Assembly (NCBI GenBank): GCA_964418835.1
Contig: CAYQNJ010000001.1
Span: forward strand, 1-64,000
Reading direction: 5' to 3'
Length of the DNA stretch: 64,000 bases
Source: UBA9076 sp964418835
GTDB lineage: Bacteria; Bacillota_I; Bacilli_A; Erysipelotrichales; Erysipelotrichaceae
Shown here: positions 1-8,282 of the stretch, piece by piece
Layout of the letters: the number at the start of each line of letters is the position of its first letter
How positions within the stretch are numbered: the stretch's first letter is position 1
Position numbers and translations under genes: made by a program
Notes under the pieces: model-generated
The model's database searches: none
What the model was told of the DNA's origin: nothing
Seen by the model: the letters and a program-made list of their open reading frames with translations, nothing else

Positions 1-1
1 A

Positions 2-55
2 TATGAGTATACCAAGAATAATGAAAGTAAGGTTATAGCTCTTACTGTAAATTAA
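2..55 (+). CDS. C-terminal end of an unidentified protein (5' truncated by window edge)
   Basis: An open frame enters from the left edge and encodes the last 17 residues of a protein, ending ...SKVIALTVN with a TAA stop that overlaps the left arm of the following terminator. A stop codon sitting directly on a hairpin terminator is what the end of a real transcription unit looks like, and it would converge with rnj. Too little is present to name a function, and chance openness of such a short frame cannot be excluded. Confidence 0.35.
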   Translation, partial: YEYTKNNESKVIALTVN

Positions 56-75
56 AAGCCACTTTAGTGGCTTTT
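54..75. terminator. Bidirectional intrinsic terminator
   Basis: AAAAGCCAC at the left pairs with GTGGCTTTT at the right around a four-base loop. A-runs and T-runs flank both sides, so it can end the rightward transcript from the left edge and the leftward rnj transcript, whose stop codon lies at 74-76. Confidence 0.75.
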
Positions 76-1888
76 ATGCTTTTGTCTTTACTTGTTTTTC
101 TTTTGTGGATTTCACTTGTTCTTGCATTGCTGATTTTGAGTTTAATATTACTGGAATAACAATTGGGTTTCTATTTGTCTTCTTATATAAGAAGGGTTCT
201 AATGAAGATCTAATGCAGTTCTTTAATTCTCCAAATGTAGTTTTTTGTTTCATCTTTTCTTTTAATGCATCATAAACTACTAATTCAGCTTCTTTTAGTA
301 AAGTTTGAGATTCTTTTATGAATACAAAACCTCTTGATACTATTGAAGGTCTACATAATATTTTGTTTTGTTTTGAATTTATAGCTACTATTACTGCAAC
401 TAAACCATTATCTGCAAGTAATTGTCTATCTTTTAATACTGATGTTGATAAACCTGAAATATCATTACCATCAACATAAATATCATCTGTTTGAATTCTT
501 TCATCTGCTTGGAAACATTCTTCATTTCTTAATACTACAATATCTCCATTAGCACATATATAGCATTTGTCTCTATCAACACCTGTTTCAATTGCTGTTT
601 CCATATGTTGTTTTAACATCTTATATTCACCATGCATAGGCATAAAGTGTTTAGGTTTAATTAGTTGAAGCATAAGTTTTTGTTCTTCTTGAGTTGCATG
701 TCCTGTAGTATGTAGTGATGTAAGAGGGGAGTTAACAACAACATTTGCCCCAACTCTTGTAAGTTGATTTACAACTGCACTGACACTTATATCATTACCA
801 GGAATAGGGCTAGAAGAGAATAATACTGTATCACCAGGAATTATTTTAATAAATCTATGAGTACCATTTGCAATTCTACTAAGTGCTGCCATTGGTTCTC
901 CCTGTGAACCGGTGCATACAATACAAACTTTATTTGCTGGTAAACTATTTAATTCATTTGGTCCTATGAAATTACTTTGAGGTATATTAATTACACCTTG
1001 TTTTTTTCCAATCTCAACAACATTTTCCATTGACCTACCAAATACAGCAACTTTTCTTCCACAGGCAACTGCGGCTTCTAATATTTGTGCAACTCTTAAT
1101 ACGTTTGATGCAAAAGTAGAAACTAACATTCTGCCTGGAGTTTTTCTCATAAACTCTTTAATACTAGCCGCAACTTTCTTTTCTGATATTGAAAATCCAC
1201 TAACTCCAGAGTTTGTAGAATCACTTAGTAATAAAGTTACTCCAATTTGTCCTATATAAGCCATCTTTTGATAGTCTGAGTTATTACCAATAGGAGTTAA
1301 GTCAAATTTAAAGTCACCAGTTTGTACTATTCTTCCATTTGGAGTATTAATTAAAACACCATAACTATCAGGTATAGAGTGTGTTGTATTAAAGAAACCA
1401 ATATCAAAATATTTAGTATGAATTCTACTATCACCATCTATTTGTTTAATTTTTACAGCTTTACTAAGTCTTCTTTCTTCTAACTTTTTATTTATTAAAG
1501 CCATTGCAAACTTAGAAGCATAAATTTCATTTATTTTAATCTTTTGTAACAAGAAAGGAATTGCTCCTATATGATCTTCATGACCATGAGTTATTACTAA
1601 AGCTTTTATTTTTTGTTGATTTTTAACTAAATATGTAAAATCAGGAATTACATAATCAACTCCCAACAAACTTTCTTCAGGAAACAATACCCCACAATCA
1701 ATTACTATAATTTCATCATTATGTTCAACACAATACATGTTTTTTCCAACTTCACCTAATCCACCTAATGCATATACCAATGTATCAGTAGATCGGTTGA
1801 TTGTTTTAGCACTATTAAGATTTGGCACATTTGCACGAGTTTTATTATTTCGTGTTTTTGCCACTTCTCTTGTTGTACTTTGTCTCAT
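74..1888 (-). CDS. rnj: Ribonuclease J (metallo-beta-lactamase/beta-CASP RNase)
   Basis: RNase J combines endonuclease and 5'-3' exonuclease activity and drives mRNA turnover and rRNA maturation in Bacillota. The zinc-binding HGHEDH motif is at about residues 101-106, in a region reading VITHGHEDHIGAIPF; a second metal-ligand histidine follows in TTHSIPDSYG, and the beta-CASP part contains STFASNVLRV and MPMHGEY. At 604 residues it is longer than typical RNase J1 (about 555) because of a basic, unstructured-looking N-terminal extension of about 35 residues. The ATG start has an AAAGAGGT ribosome site just upstream. It lies 18 bp behind def, so the two are probably co-transcribed. Whether it is J1 or J2 cannot be decided here. 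Confidence 0.95.
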   Translation of the reverse strand: MRQSTTREVAKTRNNKTRANVPNLNSAKTINRSTDTLVYALGGLGEVGKNMYCVEHNDEIIVIDCGVLFPEESLLGVDYVIPDFTYLVKNQQKIKALVITHGHEDHIGAIPFLLQKIKINEIYASKFAMALINKKLEERRLSKAVKIKQIDGDSRIHTKYFDIGFFNTTHSIPDSYGVLINTPNGRIVQTGDFKFDLTPIGNNSDYQKMAYIGQIGVTLLLSDSTNSGVSGFSISEKKVAASIKEFMRKTPGRMLVSTFASNVLRVAQILEAAVACGRKVAVFGRSMENVVEIGKKQGVINIPQSNFIGPNELNSLPANKVCIVCTGSQGEPMAALSRIANGTHRFIKIIPGDTVLFSSSPIPGNDISVSAVVNQLTRVGANVVVNSPLTSLHTTGHATQEEQKLMLQLIKPKHFMPMHGEYKMLKQHMETAIETGVDRDKCYICANGDIVVLRNEECFQADERIQTDDIYVDGNDISGLSTSVLKDRQLLADNGLVAVIVAINSKQNKILCRPSIVSRGFVFIKESQTLLKEAELVVYDALKEKMKQKTTFGELKNCIRSSLEPFLYKKTNRNPIVIPVILNSKSAMQEQVKSTKEKQVKTKA

Positions 1889-1906
1889 TTTTTACCTCTT
1901 TCTCGA

Positions 1907-2473
1907 TTATATTATTAATGCGTCTTCTATTTCTTTGAAAGGTTCTTTTTTATCAATATGGTCATAAAATAGTTTACCTTCAAAATGGTCTAACTCATGT
2001 TGTAAAACAATTGCTAAATAACCTCTAGCTCTTAACTTAATAAAATTATCTTGAAGGGCATCATATCCTTCAACACTAATTCTTGCATTTCTAACAACAT
2101 AGCCTTCATGTTCATCTAAAACAGATAAACATCCTTCACCACTTTTTAAATATGCTTTTTGAACTGATGATGATACTATCTTTGGATTTACTAGACAATA
2201 CTCATAAATAACTTCATTATCATTTTTATCTATCTCAACAACCCTTATTGCAGTCATTTTTTTAGGAACTCCTACTTGAATAGCACTAATTCCTACTGCA
2301 GGTCTTAAATTTTTTTCTTCTGCTATTTCTGGATCAATTGATTCTTTTACATAATTAAACATATCCATTAATAGTTGTTTATCTTCCTTACTTAATGGAA
2401 GTTTAACAGCCTTTGATTTAACACGCATTAAAGGATCACTATCTTTTACTATTGTATCATTATTTATTAACAT
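1907..2473 (-). CDS. def: Peptide deformylase
   Basis: The enzyme removes the formyl group from the N-terminal methionine of new proteins. All three family motifs are present: a motif I variant AVGISAIQVG (the usual GxGxAAxQxG is relaxed), motif II EGCLSV with the metal-binding cysteine, and motif III QHELDH with the two metal-binding histidines and the catalytic glutamate. I place the start at the ATG at 2473, giving 188 residues, because AGAGGT lies at the right distance; an upstream in-frame TTG would add six residues and remove that spacing. The pairing with rnj, and divergence from ftsW, suggest a small def-rnj operon read leftward. Confidence 0.94.
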   Translation of the reverse strand: MLINNDTIVKDSDPLMRVKSKAVKLPLSKEDKQLLMDMFNYVKESIDPEIAEEKNLRPAVGISAIQVGVPKKMTAIRVVEIDKNDNEVIYEYCLVNPKIVSSSVQKAYLKSGEGCLSVLDEHEGYVVRNARISVEGYDALQDNFIKLRARGYLAIVLQHELDHFEGKLFYDHIDKKEPFKEIEDALII

Positions 2474-2536
2474 GAAAAATACCTCTATCAAATAATATCA
2501 AATAACTTGAAAAAGTACAAAAGAAATACTTAAATA

Positions 2537-2545
2537 TGCTAGAAT
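2537..2545 (+). promoter_or_regulatory. Extended -10 promoter of ftsW operon
   Basis: TGCTAGAAT is an extended -10 element 20 bases before the ftsW start codon. No good -35 hexamer stands 17 bases upstream, which is tolerated with a TGn extension. AGAGG at 2550-2554 is the likely ribosome site. Confidence 0.5.
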
Positions 2546-2564
2546 TATCTAGAGGTTTAATATA

Positions 2565-3758
2565 ATGAAAAAGAAAAGATTATTTAATCCTATAAGGATG
2601 CCTTATAGTTCAGATAGAATAATTAATATAAGTATAACAATACTAGTTTTTTTTGGCTTGGTTATGGTTACTAGTGCTAGTATGGGTATTGCAGTAGGTG
2701 ATAACTCTTATTTAATTAGAACTGTTGTTAAACAAATAGTGTTCTCTATTGGTGGTTATATATCTATGGTATTTATGGCTAAGCAATTTAAGTTTGATAT
2801 TTTAAAAAGAGATATTATGCTTTTAATAATTTTGACAGGTATAGCATTATTAATACCTTTAGCTTTTAGTGCGGTTAGTGGTGCTAAAGCATGGATACGA
2901 TTACCTTTTCCTGGTATAGAAGTAACAATACAACCTTCAGAGTTTTCAAAAATATCAATTATATGTATTATTGCGGCTTATATGGGTGATTTAACTAAGT
3001 TAGTAAAAAAACCGACTGACATTATTCAAGCTCCAGTTGTAGCTGTATTAACTTATATCTTTATTGTTATAGTTTTACAAAGTGACTTTGGTTCTGGGGC
3101 TGTTATGCTTGTTATAGGTTCAATTTGTTTTTTGATACCGAAGCATGTACAAATAAGAAAATATCAACATATCCTAATGGGTTTAATTGTATTCGCAATT
3201 ATTGGAGCAATAATTACCTTATCTCCAATAGGTGAAGGAATAATTAATGTTTTACCATTACAAACATTTCAAAAGAATAGAATATTATCTTCAATTAATC
3301 CCTTTGTGGATAGATATGATACAGGGTATCAATTGATAAATGGTTTAATATCGTTTGCAAGTGGTGGATTTTTTGGCGTTGGGTTTGGTAATTCAATTAG
3401 AAAATATACAAACTTTCCGGCTGCAAATACTGACTTTATTTTGGCTATTGTTGTTGAGGAACTTGGATTTATAGGTTTTCTTGTTATATTTATATCTTAT
3501 TTTATGATAATTATTAGGTTATTTAAATTTGCTTTCTTAATGAAGAGTGAAAAAGGTCAAATAGTATTGATTGGAACTGCGATGTATATATTAGTACACT
3601 TTATATTAAATGTTGGTGGAGTAACTGGATTAATTCCACTTACTGGTGTTCCTTTATTAATGATTTCTGCAGGGGGATCTTCTACTATGTCATTAATGAT
3701 GGCTATTGGAGTTTCTCAAGCTGTAATAACACAATACAATACAGGTTTAATAGAATGA
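2565..3758 (+). CDS. ftsW: FtsW-type SEDS peptidoglycan glycosyltransferase
   Basis: SEDS proteins polymerise glycan strands from lipid II at the membrane; FtsW works at the septum with a class B PBP. The sequence is highly hydrophobic with about ten membrane segments. The conserved loop carries DRYDTGYQLINGLISFASGG, then GVGFGNSIRKY, and PAANTDFILAIVVEELG; the GNSI and EELG pattern fits FtsW better than RodA. The start follows AGAGG. Its stop overlaps the rsmD start in ATGA. In B. subtilis ftsW also lies in the region of rsmD and coaD. The RodA or SpoVE alternative within the same family cannot be fully excluded. Confidence 0.88.
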   Translation: MKKKRLFNPIRMPYSSDRIINISITILVFFGLVMVTSASMGIAVGDNSYLIRTVVKQIVFSIGGYISMVFMAKQFKFDILKRDIMLLIILTGIALLIPLAFSAVSGAKAWIRLPFPGIEVTIQPSEFSKISIICIIAAYMGDLTKLVKKPTDIIQAPVVAVLTYIFIVIVLQSDFGSGAVMLVIGSICFLIPKHVQIRKYQHILMGLIVFAIIGAIITLSPIGEGIINVLPLQTFQKNRILSSINPFVDRYDTGYQLINGLISFASGGFFGVGFGNSIRKYTNFPAANTDFILAIVVEELGFIGFLVIFISYFMIIIRLFKFAFLMKSEKGQIVLIGTAMYILVHFILNVGGVTGLIPLTGVPLLMISAGGSSTMSLMMAIGVSQAVITQYNTGLIE

Positions 3759-4300
3759 TAAAAATAATTGCAGGTAAATATGGTTCTAGAAATATACAAA
3801 CTTTACAAGGTGATAATACTAGGCCAACTTCAAATAAAGTAAGAGGTGCTATTTTTTCTAAGGTTGGACCTTATTTTGATAGAGGTAGTAGTTTAGACTT
3901 GTTTGCTGGGTCTGGTGCATTTAGTTTTGAAGCACTATCAAGAGGTATTAGTGATGCTTATTTAGTGGATAATAATAGAAATGCAATAAATATTATTAAA
4001 TATAATTCAAATATATTAGATGTAAAAACTAATATAATTCAAAAAGATTATAAAGCAGCATTAGAATTATTAAAGGATAAGAAGTTTGATTTAATATTTT
4101 TGGATCCACCATATAAGTTAAGAGTTATTGAAGATGTTATCGAGTTTATTGATAGTAATAATATGTTAAAAAAAGATGGTGTAATTGTTGTTGAGACATT
4201 AAAAGACTACCAAATGATAGAAAAAATAGGTAATATTATTATAGAAAAAGAAGTAACTTATGGAATTAGTAAGATAAGTTACTATAGATGGAGAGATTAA
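3755..4300 (+). CDS. rsmD: 16S rRNA (guanine(966)-N2)-methyltransferase RsmD
   Basis: This SAM-dependent enzyme methylates G966 of 16S rRNA on the assembled small subunit. Visible are the N-terminal TRPTSNKVRGAIFS segment, the SAM-binding motif I LDLFAGSGAFSFEALSRG, and the catalytic motif LIFLDPPYKL (N/DPPY type) typical of base amino-group methyltransferases. Length, 181 residues, matches the family. The start overlaps the ftsW stop by four bases, and coaD follows two bases after the stop, the same rsmD-coaD pairing found across Bacillota. Confidence 0.94.
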   Translation: MIKIIAGKYGSRNIQTLQGDNTRPTSNKVRGAIFSKVGPYFDRGSSLDLFAGSGAFSFEALSRGISDAYLVDNNRNAINIIKYNSNILDVKTNIIQKDYKAALELLKDKKFDLIFLDPPYKLRVIEDVIEFIDSNNMLKKDGVIVVETLKDYQMIEKIGNIIIEKEVTYGISKISYYRWRD

Positions 4301-4302
4301 TT

Positions 4303-4779
4303 ATGAGAGTTGCTTTATATCCAGGAACATTTGATCCAATTACATATGGACATTTAAATATAATAAAAAGAGCAAGTAATAACTTTGATGTAGTTATTGT
4401 AGCTATCATGGAAAATATTAGAAAGGTACCATCATTTTCTAGTGAAGAAAGAAAAAAATTAATTGAGATTTGTACTAAACAATATCCAAATGTACAAGTA
4501 GTAATAGGAAATGGTTTAACAGTTGAATTTGCGAAGAAGAATAAAGCTTCAGTAATTATTAGAGGTATTAGAGCTGTGGCTGATTATGAATATGAATTAC
4601 AACAAGCTACAACAAATATGTTGTTAGATGATAGTATAGAAACAATCTTCTATGTATCTAGACCAGAGTTTTCGTTTTTAAGTAGTTCTGTAGCAAAAGA
4701 AGTAGCATTAAATGGTGGAGATATTTCAAAATTCATTCCAGAAGAAATTATAGATATGGTTAATGAAAAGCTTAAATAA
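4303..4779 (+). CDS. coaD: Phosphopantetheine adenylyltransferase
   Basis: CoaD transfers AMP from ATP to 4'-phosphopantetheine, the penultimate step of coenzyme A synthesis. The nucleotidyltransferase motif with the HxGH-like element reads YPGTFDPITYGHLNII near the N-terminus. RGIRAVADYEYELQQATTN and SSSVAKEVA follow in their usual places. I use the ATG at 4303 (158 residues), which begins MRVALYPGTF as in other CoaD proteins, rather than the in-frame ATG 15 bases upstream inside rsmD. A strong terminator directly follows. Confidence 0.95.
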   Translation: MRVALYPGTFDPITYGHLNIIKRASNNFDVVIVAIMENIRKVPSFSSEERKKLIEICTKQYPNVQVVIGNGLTVEFAKKNKASVIIRGIRAVADYEYELQQATTNMLLDDSIETIFYVSRPEFSFLSSSVAKEVALNGGDISKFIPEEIIDMVNEKLK

Positions 4780-4785
4780 CCTATA

Positions 4786-4824
4786 GAATTAAGTATTAAA
4801 CAAAATATTTAATTCTTTTTTTTA
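4786..4824 (+). terminator. Intrinsic terminator of ftsW-rsmD-coaD
   Basis: A 12-bp stem (GAATTAAGTATT at 4786-4797 with its complement at 4804-4815, one G-T pair) closes a six-base loop and is followed by an uninterrupted T-run from 4816. Confidence 0.85.
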
Positions 4825-4836
4825 TTTTTTAAAAAA

Positions 4837-4863
4837 TTAGCACTTAAATGTTGACAGTGCTAA
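4837..4863 (+). promoter_or_regulatory. CIRCE operator 1 (HrcA binding site)
   Basis: TTAGCACTT, nine bases, then CAGTGCTAA: the consensus is TTAGCACTC-N9-GAGTGCTAA, so each arm has a single terminal change that keeps 8 of 9 bases. It overlaps the -35 hexamer of the hrcA promoter, so bound HrcA should block RNA polymerase. Confidence 0.93.
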
Positions 4864-4879
4864 AAAATGGTAGTATATT
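4851..4879 (+). promoter_or_regulatory. Sigma-A promoter of the hrcA heat-shock operon
   Basis: TTGACA at 4851-4856, exactly 17 bases, TATATT at 4874-4879. Transcription should start near 4886, inside the second CIRCE copy. Confidence 0.88.
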
Positions 4880-4880
4880 A

Positions 4881-4907
4881 TTAGCAGGCGATGGTTTAGA
4901 GTGCTAA
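4881..4907 (+). promoter_or_regulatory. CIRCE operator 2 (degenerate left arm)
   Basis: TTAGCAGGC, nine bases, then a perfect right arm GAGTGCTAA. The left arm keeps TTAGCA only. It spans the predicted transcription start and would place a CIRCE hairpin at the 5' end of the mRNA. Confidence 0.8.
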
Positions 4908-4922
4908 GAAAGGAGTGTTATA

Positions 4923-5948
4923 TTGAAAAGCAGGATGTTAATTATTTTGAAAGCTATTGTTGATGAGTTTATAGCAACTGCAGAACCTGTTGGTTCAAAA
5001 ACATTAATGCAGAAATATAACTTGCCTTATTCTAGTGCAACAATTCGTAATGATATGCAGTTACTTGAAGAGATGGGGTATTTAGAGAAAACCCATGTTT
5101 CAAGTGGTAGAGTACCTAGTACTTTAGGCTATAAGTTTTATTGTGAGAATCTAATGGAAGATAAATTAGATAATCAAATGGTTGTTGCATTAAAATCTGC
5201 GTTGAGTAGTGGAAGATATGATTTAAATGATGCAATCCAGCAAAGTTGTGATATCTTAGCTGATATGACAAATTTAGCTACAGGAGCATTAGGACCTGAT
5301 TCAAGAACACAAAGATTAGAACATATTAAATTATTTCCGATTGATGAAAGAAATGCTGTTGTAATATTCATTACTGATACTGGTCATACTGAAACTAAGA
5401 ATTTTAGATTTAATGAGGATGTATCATTAAAGGATATAGAAACATGTTGTTATATTATAAATACTCGACTTAAAGGTACATTAGTTGATGAGTTACCAGC
5501 AAGGTTTGAAGCGATGAAGCCAATATTAGAGAGTAATTTATATAGACATGAAATGTTGTTTAGTGCATTCTTAAATGCTTTCACAAAATTTGCGAATGAA
5601 AATTTCTATTATTCTAAGACAAGTAATATATTGTACCAACCTGAGTATTCTGATATTGAAAAGATTAAGCAATTAATGTCAATGTTAGATAGTAATACCG
5701 TTTGGAGAAAACTAGGCCATGAAGAAAGTGTAAATGGAATAACAACAGCTACAGGATCACAGTTACAGTGGATAGATGATGTAGCAGTAGTTAAGAGTAC
5801 ATTTAAAGTTAATAACCAAGAAGAAGGGAAATTAATGGTTGTTGGTCCAAGTAGAATGGATTATAGTAAAGTAGTTGCTGTTTTGGAATATGTAACAGAT
5901 ATGTTGGAAAGAATATATGGTCAAGGAGGGAATAATGGAAAACGTTGA
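4923..5948 (+). CDS. hrcA: Heat-inducible transcription repressor HrcA
   Basis: HrcA binds CIRCE sites and represses chaperone genes; GroE-assisted folding keeps it active until misfolded proteins accumulate. The N-terminal winged helix is recognisable in VDEFIATAEPVGSKTLMQKY and SSATIRNDMQLLEEMGYLEKTHVSSGRVPS, and the C-terminal part carries the GAF-like IDDVAVVKSTFKVN and GPSRMDYSKVVAVLEYV. At 341 residues it has normal length. The start is a TTG preceded by AAAGGAG. It is the first gene of its own operon and two CIRCE elements precede it, so it is autoregulated. The end overlaps grpE by 14 bases. Confidence 0.96.
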   Translation: MKSRMLIILKAIVDEFIATAEPVGSKTLMQKYNLPYSSATIRNDMQLLEEMGYLEKTHVSSGRVPSTLGYKFYCENLMEDKLDNQMVVALKSALSSGRYDLNDAIQQSCDILADMTNLATGALGPDSRTQRLEHIKLFPIDERNAVVIFITDTGHTETKNFRFNEDVSLKDIETCCYIINTRLKGTLVDELPARFEAMKPILESNLYRHEMLFSAFLNAFTKFANENFYYSKTSNILYQPEYSDIEKIKQLMSMLDSNTVWRKLGHEESVNGITTATGSQLQWIDDVAVVKSTFKVNNQEEGKLMVVGPSRMDYSKVVAVLEYVTDMLERIYGQGGNNGKR

Positions 5949-6468
5949 AAAAAATGAAGAAGTAGTTGAAGTTAGTGAAGAAACGACTAATAAGAAACAT
6001 AAAAAACATAAATTAGTTGATGAATTAAAACTACAAATTGTAGAATTGGAAGGTCAAGTAACATCACTTAAAAATGATTATGCTAGAGCATATGCGGATA
6101 CTGAAAATATAAAAAGAAGGTTAAACTTGGATTTTGAAAATAGTAAAAAATATAGAATACAAAGTTTTGCCTTAGAGATTCTTCCAGTAATTGATAACTG
6201 TGAAAGAGCTTTAGAACATGAAACAAGTGATGAAGAATATAAAAAAGGAGTTGAAATGATCTATCAACAACTTATGCAAGCACTGGAAAATGAAGGTGTT
6301 AAAAAGATCGATGCATTAAATCAACCATTTGATGCTAATTATCATCAAGCGATAATGAGCGAAAAGGTTGAAGATGTAGAACCAGGAATTGTAATTGAAG
6401 TATTTCAAAACGGTTATGTTTTGAAAGATAGAATATTAAGAGCCGCTATGGTAAAAGTTAGCGAGTAG
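5935..6468 (+). CDS. grpE: GrpE nucleotide exchange factor
   Basis: GrpE releases ADP from DnaK and so resets the chaperone cycle. A charged, lysine- and glutamate-rich N-terminus leads into a long coiled coil (LKLQIVELEGQVTSLKNDY), and the C-terminal beta domain contains EGVKKIDALNQPFDANYHQA and the family ending GYVLKDRILRAAMVKV. I start at the ATG at 5935 (177 residues), which has AAGGAGGG upstream, rather than the ATG 18 bases earlier. The overlap with hrcA suggests translational coupling. Confidence 0.95.
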   Translation: MENVEKNEEVVEVSEETTNKKHKKHKLVDELKLQIVELEGQVTSLKNDYARAYADTENIKRRLNLDFENSKKYRIQSFALEILPVIDNCERALEHETSDEEYKKGVEMIYQQLMQALENEGVKKIDALNQPFDANYHQAIMSEKVEDVEPGIVIEVFQNGYVLKDRILRAAMVKVSE

Positions 6469-6479
6469 GAGGAAAAATT

Positions 6480-8282
6480 ATGGGAAAAATTATAGGTATA
6501 GACTTAGGTACAACAAATAGTGCAGTTGCTGTAATGGAAGGTAAGGATGCTAAAATCATTCCAAATCCAGAAGGTAATAACACTACACCATCAGTAGTTT
6601 CATTTAAAAATGGAGAACGTATTGTTGGTGATGCAGCAAAACGACAAGTAATTACAAACAAAGATACTGTTACTTCTATTAAAAGATTAATGGGTAGTGA
6701 CAAAAAAATTAATTTGGAAGGTAAAGATTATACACCTCAAGAAATTAGTGCAATGATCCTTCAATATATGAAGACTTACGCTGAAGAATATTTAGGTGAA
6801 CCAGTTACTAAAGCTGTTATAACTGTTCCTGCATACTTTAGTGATGCACAAAGACAAGCTACTAAAGATGCTGGTAAGATTGCTGGTTTAGAGGTTGAAA
6901 GAATTATAAATGAGCCAACAGCAGCTGCTTTATCATTTGGTATTGATAAAACAGATAAAGAACAAAAAGTATTAGTTTATGACTTAGGTGGTGGAACATT
7001 TGACGTTTCTATCCTTGATTTAGCTGATGGTACATTTGAAGTATTATCTACTGCAGGTGATAACAAACTTGGTGGAGATGACTTTGATAATATCGTTGTT
7101 GATTGGATTGCGGATACATTTAAAAAAGAACATAATATTGATTTAAAAGCTGATAGAATGGCTTCACAAAGATTAAAAGAAGCTGCTGAAAAAGCTAAGA
7201 AAGATTTATCAGGAGTATTACAAACACAAATCAGTTTACCATTTATTAGTGCTGGACCTAGTGGACCTTTACACTTTGAAGCAACTTTAACAAGAGCTCA
7301 ATTTGATAAGATGACAAAAGGTTTAGTTGATAGAACAGTTGGACCAGTAAAACAAGCTTTAAAAGATGCTGGATTAACTGCTTCTGATATAGATCAAGTA
7401 TTATTAGTTGGTGGTTCTACAAGAATTCCTGCAGTTCAAGAAGCTGTAAAAAATGAATTAGGAAAAGAACCAAATAAATCAGTTAACCCAGATGAAGTAG
7501 TTGCTTTAGGTGCTGCTATTCAAGGTGGTGTATTATCTGATGATGTACAAGGTATCTTATTACTAGATGTTACTCCATTATCATTAGGTATTGAAACATT
7601 GGGTGGAGTTATGACTGTATTAATTCCTAGAAATACAACAATTCCAACTAGTAAATCACAAGTATTCTCTACTGCGGCTGATAATCAACCTGCTGTTGAT
7701 ATACATGTATTACAAGGTGAAAGACCAATGGCAAATGACAATAAGACTTTAGGTAATTTCCAATTAAGTGGTATTGCACCAGCAAGAAGAGGAGTTCCTC
7801 AAATTGAAGTTACATTTGATATTGACGTTAACGGTATTGTTCATGTTTCAGCATTAGACAAAGGAACAAATAAAAAACAATCTATTACTATTTCAAACTC
7901 TTCTGGTTTAAGTGAAGAAGAAATTGAAAGAATGGTAAAAGATGCTGAAGATCATAAAGTAGAAGATGATAAGAGAAAAGAAGAAATTGAAATTAAAAAT
8001 AAAGCAGAAGCATTTATTGTTCAAATAGATGAAACTCTTGAAACAGAAAATGCTAATGTAACTGAAGATCAAAAAGCTGAAGTTAAGAAATTAAGAGATG
8101 AACTTCAAAAGGCCATAGATGATAACGATATTGATACATTAAAGAACAAGATGGAAGAACTTGAAAAAGCCGCAAATGAAATGGCTCAAGCAATGTATTC
8201 TCAACAACAAAACGCAAGTGAAGATTCACCAAATAGTTCTGATGATAATGTCGTTGATGCAGATTTTACAGAAAAGAACTAA
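6480..8282 (+). CDS. dnaK: Chaperone DnaK (Hsp70)
   Basis: Hsp70 binds exposed hydrophobic peptides in an ATP-driven cycle with DnaJ and GrpE. The ATPase domain begins GKIIGIDLGTTNSAVAV and has the phosphate-binding YDLGGGTFDVSILD and the VLLVGGSTRIPAVQ segments. The linker and substrate domain follow (LLDVTPLSLGIETLGG), then a helical lid ending in VVDADF. At 600 residues it is a normal Firmicute DnaK, which lacks the 24-residue insert of proteobacterial proteins. AGGAGG lies just before the start. Its last 26 bases overlap the next gene as I read it. Confidence 0.98.
   Translation: MGKIIGIDLGTTNSAVAVMEGKDAKIIPNPEGNNTTPSVVSFKNGERIVGDAAKRQVITNKDTVTSIKRLMGSDKKINLEGKDYTPQEISAMILQYMKTYAEEYLGEPVTKAVITVPAYFSDAQRQATKDAGKIAGLEVERIINEPTAAALSFGIDKTDKEQKVLVYDLGGGTFDVSILDLADGTFEVLSTAGDNKLGGDDFDNIVVDWIADTFKKEHNIDLKADRMASQRLKEAAEKAKKDLSGVLQTQISLPFISAGPSGPLHFEATLTRAQFDKMTKGLVDRTVGPVKQALKDAGLTASDIDQVLLVGGSTRIPAVQEAVKNELGKEPNKSVNPDEVVALGAAIQGGVLSDDVQGILLLDVTPLSLGIETLGGVMTVLIPRNTTIPTSKSQVFSTAADNQPAVDIHVLQGERPMANDNKTLGNFQLSGIAPARRGVPQIEVTFDIDVNGIVHVSALDKGTNKKQSITISNSSGLSEEEIERMVKDAEDHKVEDDKRKEEIEIKNKAEAFIVQIDETLETENANVTEDQKAEVKKLRDELQKAIDDNDIDTLKNKMEELEKAANEMAQAMYSQQQNASEDSPNSSDDNVVDADFTEKN

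Noticed and set aside
1737..1967. Plus-strand 76-residue hydrophobic frame across the rnj start
   Set aside because: Lies antisense over rnj and def with no promoter or ribosome site.
8161..8256. Earlier in-frame ATG codons extending the deacetylase-like lipoprotein into dnaK
   Set aside because: They would put about 40 polar residues before the signal peptide and lie deep in dnaK; the ATG at 8257 gives a normal lipoprotein signal sequence.
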